From the NCBI RefSeq assembly GCF_009730915.1, contig NC_052481.1, positions 2,232,001 to 2,296,000 of the forward strand: a stretch of 64,000 nt of DNA. The letters are read 5' to 3'. Position 1 is the first letter of the stretch, and each line of letters starts with the position of its first letter. Of the stretch, positions 9,113-20,343 are shown in pieces. The position numbers and the translations under genes were made by a program. The notes beneath the pieces were generated by a model. It was not told where the DNA came from. It searched no databases and saw only the letters and a list, made by a program, of their open reading frames with translations. The DNA is from Dioscorea cayenensis subsp. rotundata. Taxonomy: Eukaryota; Streptophyta; Magnoliopsida; Dioscoreales; Dioscoreaceae.

Positions 9113-12100
9113 CATGTCCATTTGGCAGTAGAAGGGGTTGTTCTTTCAATTATTGTAATATAATTTGGGTGGAGAGTAGTTAACATTGTGTGGGTTTTTG
9201 TTTCTTGAGAACCACATAGATGTCAAATTTAGGCAAAATTTTTATCCTATTTAATCACAGAGTTTCTGGCATGTATATAGACAGTGAATTACATTTGAAT
9301 GTTTGTAAAACCCTAAACAATGTAGAATATCAACATGTTTGGCAATAGAATGCTGGTTTATATAAATTTCTCTTTTAGGGAAGTTGTAGTTGAAGTCTTT
9401 GGAAAGAGTTAAAAGATGCTGTAAAAAAATAGCTTATGGCATGTGTTCTTTGATTCTGTTGATACTTTAATTCACTCTCTCTTGCTCTCTCTCTCTCTCT
9501 TTTTGAAAAGTCTTATGTCCCGTTCACTCACTCGATGATTCTCAGCAATGTTGGATTGTGATACATGTGAGACAGTACAGTCATTGCTGCCAGATATTTG
9601 AGGATTTGGGGTTTATATATGCAACACACAGCTTTTCAGACACCAAGCTCTAGTGGAAGCTCTACTTAATTCACCAACCACCATCAAGCTCCAATGTTCA
9701 AGAATTATGCTCTCTTCTAGCTTATCAAACTGTTCATCCGATACCTACTTTAATGCAAATACATGGAACAAGGAGGCAATTTGTCAGGAAAATAACATCA
9801 CTGGGGTTCACTTTCATTTGTTAGTCTGTGTCTCTGTTTTGATACATCTGGTACAAAGCACAAACACATATGGTGCATGTTCTCATGTTGCTCAAGTTGT
9901 CATTTCTTCCAATGATCCAGAGAACTTAACACAATAAGGTTCTTATTTGTTTTGTACTGAAGATTGCCAAGTTGATAAGAACAACTTGATGGATGACCAC
10001 AGTAACAAGGGAACGTTGAAAACTCTATTCCAAATGCAGGCAAACAACTACTAAAACAACCGAATCTGCATGGACCTGGTGATTAATAAACCAGCTAAAG
10101 TCACTGATACAACAGCAATCTCTGATGGTAATGCGATCAATCTTTCTAACAAGTTACAGGGGTTAATTGAAGGAATAAGTTATTCTTTTTAAGTCAGAAG
10201 GGTTGGATTTTACTGCCAGAGCAACTTGTGCATGGTATGATGGACATATTGTGAATACCGGTCTTCTCTTGCATGAAATGAAGGTTGGTGCCATACAACT
10301 CTTTTCTTATTTCTCTTCAATTCTAAATTATACATGTACTTGCACTTATCTTGTCTTTTTTGAAGCTTTTCTATGATTACATGTTGGACATTAGAATGTT
10401 GACACCCATTGCAAAGCATGATAGCACTTCCTGTCAGAAATCCACTAAGCAAATACCTTAGTGAAGATTGTTTTCCTTCCCTTCTTTCCTGGAGACACAG
10501 ACTTAGCTTTCCATTGTGGTTTAATTTATAATAAATGATTTAGTGCAATAAGAGCCAGTCCTTTTCTGATAGTTGAGTTGACTTTTCAAAGTGCTTATGA
10601 AAGCAATTAGGATTTGATATGTGTGCTTATCTTTCACTTATGTATAATGCACCATGAGGCTGCCACTATGAACCTAATTGAGAATCTCTAAGCACCTTTA
10701 GGTCTCAAAAGAAGAGAGTGGCAAATGCCTCCTAAAGTCACACTATAGATTAGCTAATCCTGACCTAATTTTAGAGTTTTTTAGAAGAGAGATGTGTTGA
10801 AAAGCTAGCATGCCTGCCATGCCATGCAGCCTTCTTCTCTGATTTTTAATTGGACTTTTTTACATATGCACCCTTTAAATCCTTCAAATTACATAGTACC
10901 CTTGTAAAGTTTCTCTTTTGAGTTTTCTATATATATGTATATACCATTTTTAACCATGGATTAGTAAACCATTTATGAAAAAGGGCCTTTATATCCTCAC
11001 TAAGGTATTAGTTTTTATATTTTAAATTTGTATTTATATCTTTTATCAGGGGTTTGAATCTAACAATTGAATGATAAATAAACTTGGAAGAGATAAATTT
11101 ATTTCATGTATAACTAAAACATCAAATTCAAAACAAAAATTATGTAAAGAAACAAATCATATAACCTATAGAGATGTATGTAATAACTTAAATGTTTATG
11201 AATGTAGAAATAAAAGATATACGAGTCGTTTCATCGTTTTCTATTGTAAAATGGTATTGGGTACTAATCAAGGTTATATAGAGAGCATCTCAAATTTTTA
11301 AAGGTATATAAAAAAATTTCATGAGGTTGCGTTTGAAATTTTTAAAATTTTAGGGGGTATAAATGTAAAATAAAATCCTTATTTACTTTTTCTAGTTGGT
11401 TTGTGTTTCTAAGTAGGACCATTAGTTGTGGTTGGTTGATGTTTTTTCATAGAAAGTTGTTCATTTTTAATAGTAATGGATGATGCCACTTGGAGGAAGC
11501 CACTATCAATTAGGTTCATCCACTTCAGTGCATGGATTAACTAAAGAGTATTTTGATTTTCATTAATGATGGTTCAGAGACATAAAGTGAAGCCATTTTC
11601 TTTGTAATATATAGTTTATTTTCAGGTTAAAAAAAAAAAGAGAAAATCATTTTCTATTTAAAAACACTCTTACTACCAATCGTCATCTTACATATTTGGA
11701 AAAATGGCCCAGAATGTTAGGTCACAAACTTTGCATTTCATCATAGCTTCATTGTTTATTGTTGTAAATGCTTGTCACCTTGGTTGTACTGGAAAGTACT
11801 AACAGTTATCAAAGAGGATTCCTTTCTCTTGTGTTTTTTTAGGTAAGTTACTTTTTTGTTTATGTTGTTTTTCAATTGACTATATTTTTTACTTGTTAAT
11901 TAGACCTTGTTTATTAACTACCTTTTTTTATCCTATCATAATCCTAATTTTTGTTATTATTCTTATGTTTATGTTTAATATTCACTCTAACAATACCCTA
12001 TCATTCAACTTTGTTAGTAGTGGTAGTTTTTATGGATCTCAAGAAATTTAGAAATTAATTATCTACATAAGTCGAAAATACACAGGAACTTATCGTTACT

Positions 12101-12448
12101 TTTCTCTTCTTGCTTCTTATATAAACATAAATGGTGATATGGCTGTGATGCAACATAATGGTGCTATAAAAGAATGAAAAAATCATGGAAAAAAATAGTA
12201 ATTGTTTAGTGTTGACGTGTAGAAAATTGCACCTTCAATAAGTGGAAACTTTGTGCAATCCTCCATGTTGTTGTCCACCATCTTTTTCTCAGATCACACT
12301 TGAATAAAATCCTTGCTTTTTGGCCATCTCCACTCTTACTTATATGCATACAAAAGCTTACAAGAATGCCCCCACCCACCATCACTGCACAATAAGCGCT
12401 GCATTGCTCAGAGAGTTATCACTTTGTTAGACAAACAATAGGGAAGTC
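9113..12448. other. 3.3-kb region with no confident gene
   Basis: Moderately AT-rich. Between about 9600 and 10,200 base composition is more balanced and several exon-sized open pieces occur, including a 94-codon frame at 9653-9937, none with a recognisable domain. A (CT)n tract lies near 9478-9502. A 76-codon frame at 11,071-11,301 is Asn/Lys-rich and unrecognised. A transcribed non-coding RNA or the tail of a gene starting near 3.7 kb is possible but unproven. Confidence 0.35.
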
Positions 12449-14253
12449 ATGGCCACTGGAGAAGCAGGAAACAAGAGTGTGGAATGGAGGGTGAATACCA
12501 CAGAGGGTTCAACAGTGAAGCTTGAGCCAGAGTCTAATGTGATTGGCAGAGCATGGCAAGGATTGAAAGTAAAGGTGTTTGAGTTTGCAAAGAAAGTATG
12601 GAAGATTGGAGTTGATGATCCTAGAAAAGCCATGCATGGCATCAAAGTTGGACTGGCTCTTAGCCTTGTTTCACTATTCTATTACACTAGACCTTTGTAT
12701 GATGGAGTTGGTGGCACTGCCATGTGGGCTATTATGACTGTTGTTGTTATCTTTGATTATAGTGTTGGTAAGCATTGAATTCATTAAGATTAGGATGTTA
12801 CCATGTGTATCTCACTATCTCTCATCCTTATATTTAGATCGTTACTTTGTATAATGTTCATCAAAATAGGTGGGAGTTTGTACAAGGGATTTAATAGAAC
12901 AATTGCGACATCTACTGGTGGAGCTCTTGCACTTGGAATCCATTTCTTTGCTGATAAATCCGGGAAAACATTTGAGCCACTGGTTCTTGGGGCTTCTCTT
13001 TTTCTTCTTGGTAAGGAATTCTTCATTCTGTAACTAATAGTCTCACATCGGTTAATTAAACATATGTTTGTTTGGTTTCTGCAGCTTCGGCAGCAACATT
13101 CTCTCGCTTCATCCCTATTGTGAAAGCTCGGTTCGATTACGGGATCACCATTTTCATCCTCACTTTTAGCTTGGTTTCAATGTCTGGTTATCGAGTGGAG
13201 AAGGTGGTCACAATGGCTCAGCAGCGGCTGTCGACCATTGCCATTGGAGTCACCATCTGCTTCCTGGTTTGCATTTTTATTTGCCCTGTTTGGGCTGGTG
13301 GTGATCTTCACCTGCTCATTATTCGTAACATGGAAAAGCTTGCTGATTCCTTTGAAGGCATGCATAATAACATATTAACATACAAGCATACATTTAAAAA
13401 AAAGAAAAACCAAGCTCATTTCAAACATTTGATCCTTGATTCAAAATGAATGAACAGGTTGTGTGGGTAATTACTTTGATGGAAGTGAGAAAAATTCAGC
13501 TGGCTACAAATGTGTCCTTAATTCAAAAGCTTCTGAAGATTCTCTGGTAACTTTGAATTGAGTTCATTATGCAGTTTTTTTTTTTAGATAAAAAAAATCT
13601 GAGCATGAATATTCACAGGCTAATTTAGCGACATGGGAACCAGCTCATGGTGCCTTCAATTTCCGACATCCATGGAAACAGTACCTCAAAGTTGGCTCCG
13701 CCATGCGGTACTGTGCTTACTGCATCGAAGCTCTTAACGGTTGCATCAATTCCGATATTCAGGTATATATATATATCTGAGTTCAAAATTTCACTTAAAA
13801 CAAGTAAGTCATAATGGCTCTGATACCATGTTTTCGTATCAATCCTAGACACCAGAACACACTAAGAAGCATCTAAGTGCAGTTTGCATGAAAGTGAGTT
13901 CAGAGGCATCCAAAGTGCTAAAAGAGATGGTGAACTCTGTGATGACAATGACGAAGTCACCGTGCATCGATCATCTTGTCGGAGAGATGAACATTGCCGT
14001 GGAAGAACTACACAGTGCAATGAGAACTCTCTCTGATTCCATTACAAGATCATCTGCAGTAAGTGTGTCTTTTGTTGAGACACTGCCTCTGATCACCATT
14101 GCATCTCTGGTCATTGAGGTATGCACAAGAGTTGAAGCCATTGTGGACTCTGTTGAGGAGTTGGCAAGCTTAGCTGGGTTTAAACCTGTTGCCATTTCCA
14201 ATGAAACACAAGAACAAGATGCCATGAAAGCTGTTCATGTTCAAATTGTTTAA
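12449..14253 (+). CDS. aluminium-activated malate transporter family anion channel (ALMT)
   Basis: Six coding exons: 12449-12767, 12870-13010, 13085-13357, 13458-13546, 13619-13762, 13849-14253. They join in phase to a 456-residue protein, typical for ALMTs. About six hydrophobic segments lie between residues 65 and 227, including the family motif FDYSVG at the end of exon 1 and GYRVEK. The C-terminal half is the cytosolic helical domain and contains the hallmark WEPAHG (about 280-285) and HPW..Y. ALMTs carry malate and other anions across the plasma membrane or tonoplast. Which ALMT clade, and whether it responds to aluminium, cannot be told here. Intron 3 begins with GC, not GT (AAG/GCATGC), and no GT alternative preserves the frame. 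Confidence 0.93.
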
Positions 14254-15200
14254 TCTGATTTTCATTTTGGCTTTGTATATTCTATTCCAGTGATGAATAA
14301 TGAAATGAAATGCTTCTGAGTTATTAGCATGTGTTATTTGAATATATATGTAAATGTAATGATGAAAGCTCATTATTTCAGTGTTTCAATTGTACCACCA
14401 GTGGTAATTTAGGTTCATAAATCTTAAAAGAGAAAATATCATTTTAGTCTTCATATTGTTTGTCACTTTTAAGGTATGTATCATCTCTGGTTTGTTTCCC
14501 GTCTCTTGCCTTTCGTCTGGTCCGTAATGCTGTTTGTCCTTATTTTCCTGTCTTCTTGTTTGGTTCCTGACGTGTTCATATATATATATATATATATATT
14601 ACTCTAATAAATTATTGATTTATTTAGTTTATTAAAAATAAAAAATAATAATAATAATAATTTCCTCTCATGTGGTTGATGGCATCATAATTCATTTGTC
14701 TAAAAGATTTCTTTATTTCTATAATTCAATTGAAATATATATCATATAGAGGTCACTAACACATTCTTCTTGTTTAACAAGAACTCAAGAAGAATATAAT
14801 TAATCATCCCTTTTTAAATTAATTTTTAAATTATTGAAAATTGGAAAATTTTTAAACTTGCTCTTGCAGATAAAAAAAATTGCTGTTTTAGAATATTTTC
14901 AAATTATTTTCATGCCCTACAATTGAAAGTAAGCATTTTATCCACGCCTATAGAATTCAGTTATTTAAAATAAAAAAATTTAGATGAAAATCCAAAATAA
15001 TTTAATGAAAAGGATATATGCATAATTTCAAACTTCATAATACCCATTGTCAAATATCAAATTATATATATATAATATCAAAATTTCCTGGTTTATATAA
15101 AAAGGTATATTATAATTTCAAAGGTTTTTTAAAAAAATAAAAGAAAAACAAAATAGAGCGTTCAATAAACCCCAACAATAAGGCAGAAACAAAGCAGAAA
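14254..15200. other. intergenic, AT-rich
   Basis: Contains the ALMT 3' UTR and AT-rich spacer with (TA)n at about 14,578-14,600 and (AAT)n near 14,645-14,661. The right part (about 15,170-15,433) is probably the 3' UTR of the convergent splicing-factor gene. Confidence 0.6.
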
Positions 15201-15433
15201 CTTCAGGTTGACTTTAGCATACTGTACAGAACCACCACCAGCTTTAAAAGTTTAAAACACCAAAAGTATCTCACCAATTGCAGCTAGAACATTAAAACAA
15301 CCAACCAGAGAAACATAGAAAGGCACATTTAACAGGGTGATGATCTAAGTATCCAAAAACATTGATTGAACTACTTAAAAACCAAGTTGAAGCCTCACTT
15401 CCCAGCAAGTCTGCCTGCAAATTTTTCTCTCTT

Positions 15434-18400
15434 TTAGGTCCTGGACCTTCGCACCGGAGATCGACTGCAATCAGAACAAGAGTAATCATCACTCCCAACA
15501 ATTTGACAATGACGATTTACATCCAAACAAAAATTTCAGTACTACCATTTCTTCCCCATCAAAACATTATTATAATTTCCAATCGATGTTCTTAACTTTA
15601 TAAGTTACTAGTGGGGTGGATAATTCCTCACCTTGGGTAATGATCATAGTCAGGACTTCGGTTGTCGAAAGCAGGAGGATTATCGTATCGGCCATAAACT
15701 GGACTTCGGGCTCGGCCATAATCAGGACTGGGACGGCCTCTCCGGTACACTGGACTTGGGGAGCGACCATAAGGACTAGGACGCCTTCCATAATCTCCCC
15801 CTCTTCTAGGGCTCTCACGCCTGTCACCATGCCTGTCGTCACGTTCATCATCATCCCTTAAAGCATACTCAACTGAGACCACCCTGTCCAACAGCTGACT
15901 GCAAAACAACAAAGAAAACATGAAAAATTCCCAATTTAATGTCTGGGGCCAATTGTTCAACAGCAAAACTCAAAGATGGACCGGATCGAGACTTTAAAGT
16001 TAGCCTATATCCAAACTTAAACACATATAATGCAAAACAATAGGATTCAAGAAAAAGACCAGCTGCAAGCAAGCAGTCAATTATGATGGAAGCGTGCATA
16101 ATAATTCAACCAAGGTTACAATGACAAGGTCGGGACTTTGTTCTCTGGCAAAAAAACATGATTCTGAGTTGGTCGAGATAAATAGCGTCTTGAATTAGAA
16201 ATACAATTATCGATCATCCATTTTGAAACAAGAAACTGCAAATCAGACGGTTGATTATCCTTCCAAATAGATTAGCAAAACCGAATAAAAAGGTCACGGT
16301 GTTTGTTCCAAGCAGAGAAGGAAATATCAGGAGAATAAAACATTTTCAGCATACACAATCAAAATTGCTAAGATATAGATTAAAAAAAATAACCATAGTC
16401 AAACTGCAGTGTACGCATACACCCAATGAGGATATTACAGTCACTTACCTCATATGTGTGTACTTCAGTGCTTTAGTGGCTTCTTCCTGCGTTTCGAATT
16501 GGACAAAGGCAAAGTTCCGTCTAATACGAACATTTAATATCTTTCCATAAGGTTCAAAGTGCCTCTCTATGTCACGAGTTCTTGTCTGGTGCTGGTCAAA
16601 GTTTATGACGAACAATGTTTTTGTTGGTCGCCCACCTGCATTTGACCGAGAACCATCACGATGTCGGGGTCCACCACGTTCACCCTGCCAAGCAAAATAA
16701 ACATCAGACACATGGTCTTCAAAGTAGAAATGACCTTAATTAGTTGACCAAACTGCACAGGGAAAAAGAAGGAAAAACACCAAAACAGAATATTGGCTAA
16801 TCACTACAACCTGACTTGAAATAAAGCATATTTCAATTAGACATATAGATTAGCTAATGCAATGAAATAGTAGAAGTCACGGTCTAACACCCAATACCTT
16901 TGACCATTCAACCGACAGCCTGCGCCTGCCTTCACCAAATGGTGCACCATCAAGAGCCCTTATGGCATCTTCAGCATCACGTTCGTCCTCAAAATATATA
17001 AACGCAAACCCTATCAAGAAAAAAAATGCAAATAAGAAAAGATAGCATTACACAGAACTAGAAATATATCCTGGGAACTTGGTATGGTACACAAATCAGG
17101 TTATTTTTCCTTGAGAGCGTAGAAGAATACTACACCTGAGATTTGTGTAAGTCTGATGAGTGATGAACATTAGGATGTGAATAATGAAGACTGTATGATG
17201 AACTAAAATTGGTCTGATAAATGCTAAATCCAAAGTCAGAACCCAGAAGTCATTGCTGCCATGCATCACCACTCATGGAACACAAATCTTTCAGTTGGCA
17301 TGGAACGGTGATACGGAATTGCTCTATTATGATGCTTGTAATGGCAACTTTGGGCAATGCAGGGGGAGTAACGGATGATCATATGAAGGAAATGAAGGAT
17401 GCCGATAGTGAGAGGTAGGAGCTGATGTAGTGGCAAGAAGGTTTCCTTGAACATGGATGTTTAATGGTGAGCCCACAAAAGAGCTCGCCCTTATAAGTCC
17501 TGCGTCAAAACAAGCATTTAAAAACAGATGTCCTTGTACAATTACTTCTATTGACCGTATTAACTGAATCATTTTCCAAAAATGGCACCAGATAGATACT
17601 CTCTATGAGAACTACACGCCAAGCGTCAAAAGTCCCGTCAAAAGTCCCATTGAAACTTTTGCCTCGGAAAAAAAGGGAGAAGCATAAGATTATTATGCCA
17701 TTTAAAGCCCATTGATCATCCAAGCTCGGAATCAGTAAAACAAAAATCACACGCCAAAGCTAAAATGTCTATTATCCATGAAGCCGAGAGATGCAGACCG
17801 TTAGAAAAGTTCACCAGTGAACTATCTCCCCAAGAATAGTAAGACAATTACTAAATAAACGACAATGTGCTTAATGACTATTAGAAGTGACAGAGATTAT
17901 TGGTTTATCTACAATCACAGAAAAAGAAAATAAAAGAGAAAAGAAAGGAAAGAACAACAGAGTCATAATCAAACTAAAGGAAACGATCAGAAAAAGCACC
18001 TTAATGACACCAACCAATGCCAAATTATACTCTAGTAAGATCAATTGAGTCCAACAGAAGAGGAAACGCCAACAACTGTTTGCGAACACCAAATAGGTGA
18101 TACTCAAATCTAACTCTTACCAATTATATGATTCACAGCAAAATCGCACAGCCCAGCCAAAAAATATGCATTAAACCATAACAAATTAGCAGCTTTTTAG
18201 AAGCCATGAAACAGTTGCAGGCCAACTCAACAACCATCCATTAAAGATGACCAAGTTTTAATCTTAATGCCGAGATAACCAATTAACTCATAATCCGTCC
18301 ATATACTTTGCTCCATCAACCTTTCTAATTGACACAACGATCATTTCAATCAAATATATTATATATACAAGTTTTCAATCCTTCCTCAAACAATAACAAA

Positions 18401-18660
18401 CAGAAATCAATAACCACAAGCATCAGAATAAATCTCAAGAGAACCAACAGATAACATTAACAAATTTCAAAGATTCAAAGTTCCAAAACAATTCGAACGC
18501 TTTAACCATGGCTCAACAAAAAGAAAAAGAAAAAAAATACAAAACAAAATATACCAGATTTCATGTCGACGCGGCTGACCCTCCCATATCTGGAGAACAG
18601 CTTTTCCAGATCCGCATGGCGAGTGTCAAAATCGAAGTTCCCACAAAACACAGTCCTCAT
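15434..18660 (-). CDS. RS31: RS-subfamily serine/arginine-rich splicing factor (RS31-like)
   Basis: Five coding exons on the minus strand: 18660-18555, 17010-16898, 16684-16449, 15898-15632, 15464-15434. They join to 250 residues. RRM1 (1-73) opens with the plant RS-type start MR.VFCGNF and has [21 protein letters not shown]2 (about 94-165) has [15 protein letters not shown] and [10 protein letters not shown]. The tail (from about 177) holds repeated [13 protein letters not shown] and SPYGR units and ends in an RS stretch. Order, motifs and length match Arabidopsis RS31, a plant-specific SR protein that binds pre-mRNA in nuclear speckles and guides splice-site choice. Intron 1 is 1544 bp, far longer than the others. 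Long introns in plant SR genes often host alternative exons for autoregulation; this is inferred here. Confidence 0.93.
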
Positions 18661-18925
18661 CTTCTCGAATCCTCAAACGAAACTCCAACAAACCCTAAAA
18701 ATCAGAAGAAAAAAAAAAGTACATCAAGATAAATTAACGAGAAAAAAAAGGAAAACCCATAAGCTCCGAGAACCCTAGAATCTAGAAAACCAAAATCATC
18801 AACACCATATGAATCAAAGAGCCAAAAGACCACAAACCCTAGCAAAAGATTTCAACTTTGAACCAAACCCTAGCGATCGGCAAAGAAAGGGGCTCTGAAT
18901 GGTATAAATAGAGGGACTTTGGGAA
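18661..18925 (-). promoter_or_regulatory. RS31 promoter and 5' leader with telo-box motifs
   Basis: Reading the minus strand, a TATTTATA element at about 18,904-18,911 is followed by CTAGGGTTT copies at about 18,863-18,872 and 18,834-18,842, and CTAGGGTTC near 18,772-18,780. These telo-box-like motifs (AAACCCTA) are common in promoters or leaders of plant RNA-processing and translation genes. The TATA call is tentative because TATAAATA reads on either strand. Confidence 0.5.
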
Positions 18926-19205
18926 CCGCTATCGAAGTGGAGTGTGAGGATAGATCCTGGCCGTCTATCATATCTTGAGATTCGTGTTTTAACCCTTGTA
19001 ATTAACCCGGAAATTTTATTTTTAATTAGGATTTTTAATAGATAATTGTTGTTATTGGATATATTTGAATTCAATTCTCTCTGTTGACAATTTCGATTTA
19101 CTTATTTTAAGCCCAAAAATATCTATTATAAGTTAAATATTTTTAAATATATGAATTCACTTATATTGAAAACCATAAATAGTAAAAATAATACTTCTGT
19201 TTTTT

Positions 19206-19497
19206 AGAAAGGTTTAATTGTCGTACAGATCCATGTACTTTCTATTTTTTTAGTCATTCTAATATTTTTAAGTACAATTAAGTCCTTATATTTAGTAAAA
19301 TTGAGTCATTCTAGTCCACAGTAATATTTTTAGATACAATTAAGTCTTTGGAATTTACACTTACCCATCTACACAACGGACTAAAATTACCTAATTCGAC
19401 TAAATATAAGGATTTAATTGTACATAAAAATATTACAAGGATTAAAAGGGTAGAAAGTACACAATTACAGGGACCTGTACAATAATTAAACCTTTTA
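19206..19497. mobile_element. foldback MITE copy A
   Basis: About 290 bp whose ends are inverted repeats: left AAAGGTTTAATTGTCGTACAG, right CTGTACAATAATTAAACCTTT. The inverted similarity continues inwards (TACTTTCTA against TAGAAAGTAC, and further), so nearly the whole element can fold. No coding capacity. Class is not certain and no clear target duplication was found. Confidence 0.75.
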
Positions 19498-19516
19498 GAA
19501 ATAGAAACTACCCTTC

Positions 19517-19822
19517 TTTTTGGTTTAATTGCCCTACATGTCACTATAATTATGTATTTTATGTTTTTTTAGTCCTTCTAATATTTTTAGGTATAATTAA
19601 ATCATTATATTTGGTGGAGTTTGGTCGTTCTAGACTTCTAGTCCACTGTAATATTTTTAAGTACAATTAAGTCAATACAATTTGCAATTACCCATCTACA
19701 CCGTGGATTAGAATGATCCAACTCTACTAAATATGAGAACTTAATTGTACTTAAAAATATTATAAGGACTAAAAAGACAGAAAGTACATAATTACAAGGA
19801 CATCAATTAAACCATTTTTTTT
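19517..19822. mobile_element. foldback MITE copy B, related to copy A
   Basis: About 305 bp with the same internal phrases as copy A in the same order (AATATTTTTAGGTATAATTAAATC, CTAGTCCACTGTAATATTTTTAAG, TTACCCATCTACAC). Ends are TTTTTGGTTTAATTG and CAATTAAACCATTTTT. Diverged from copy A and placed only about 20 bp from it in the same orientation. Confidence 0.75.
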
Positions 19823-20343
19823 CTTATCACATTTTAAGAGGTTTTTTTTTAAAATTTTATTTATTCATTTAAAAATTTATAAAATATTAAATATTATGAC
19901 TTCTAATAAATTATATTCCGTCACATATTTTTTTAAAAATACATTTTAAATAAATTTTTTTTAGAAAATTAATATAATTTTTATAAATTTTAAATGATCA
20001 ATTAATTTTAATTAATTTTTAAATTTATATTATTTAATTAAAATAAATAAGTAAAAATGACAAGAGGGAGTAGCAAATTAGTGCTTCTCAGCAACCAAAA
20101 CAAAATTAAAAATAGATTTACTATAAAACAGTCAACATATTCAGAATGTAAAACTAGAGTTTCATTAAAAAAAGAAGACATTTTTTTAATTCCTTTTTTT
20201 AACTTGGTTTTTTACAATTTAATACATTATAATATTATATTTATATATATATATATATATATATTTCCCTTTTCTAGTCTTTCTTCAACCCGCCGAGAAG
20301 GAAATCAAAGCGCATCACCGAGGTCGTGCTTCAGAGCTCTCCC
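19823..20343. other. AT-rich spacer and likely 5' leader of the RRM gene
   Basis: AT-rich to about 20,270, including a (TA)n tract at about 20,242-20,264, then a GC-balanced block of about 70 bp leading into the ATG at 20,344. The latter is probably the 5' UTR. The 122-codon open frame starting at 20,057 is a shadow that runs through the real first exon in another frame. Confidence 0.5.

Noticed and set aside
15570-15861. Frames on both strands overlapping the RS31 exon 4
   Set aside because: Shadows of the RS-repeat exon; the RS31 frame alone matches the family and joins in phase.
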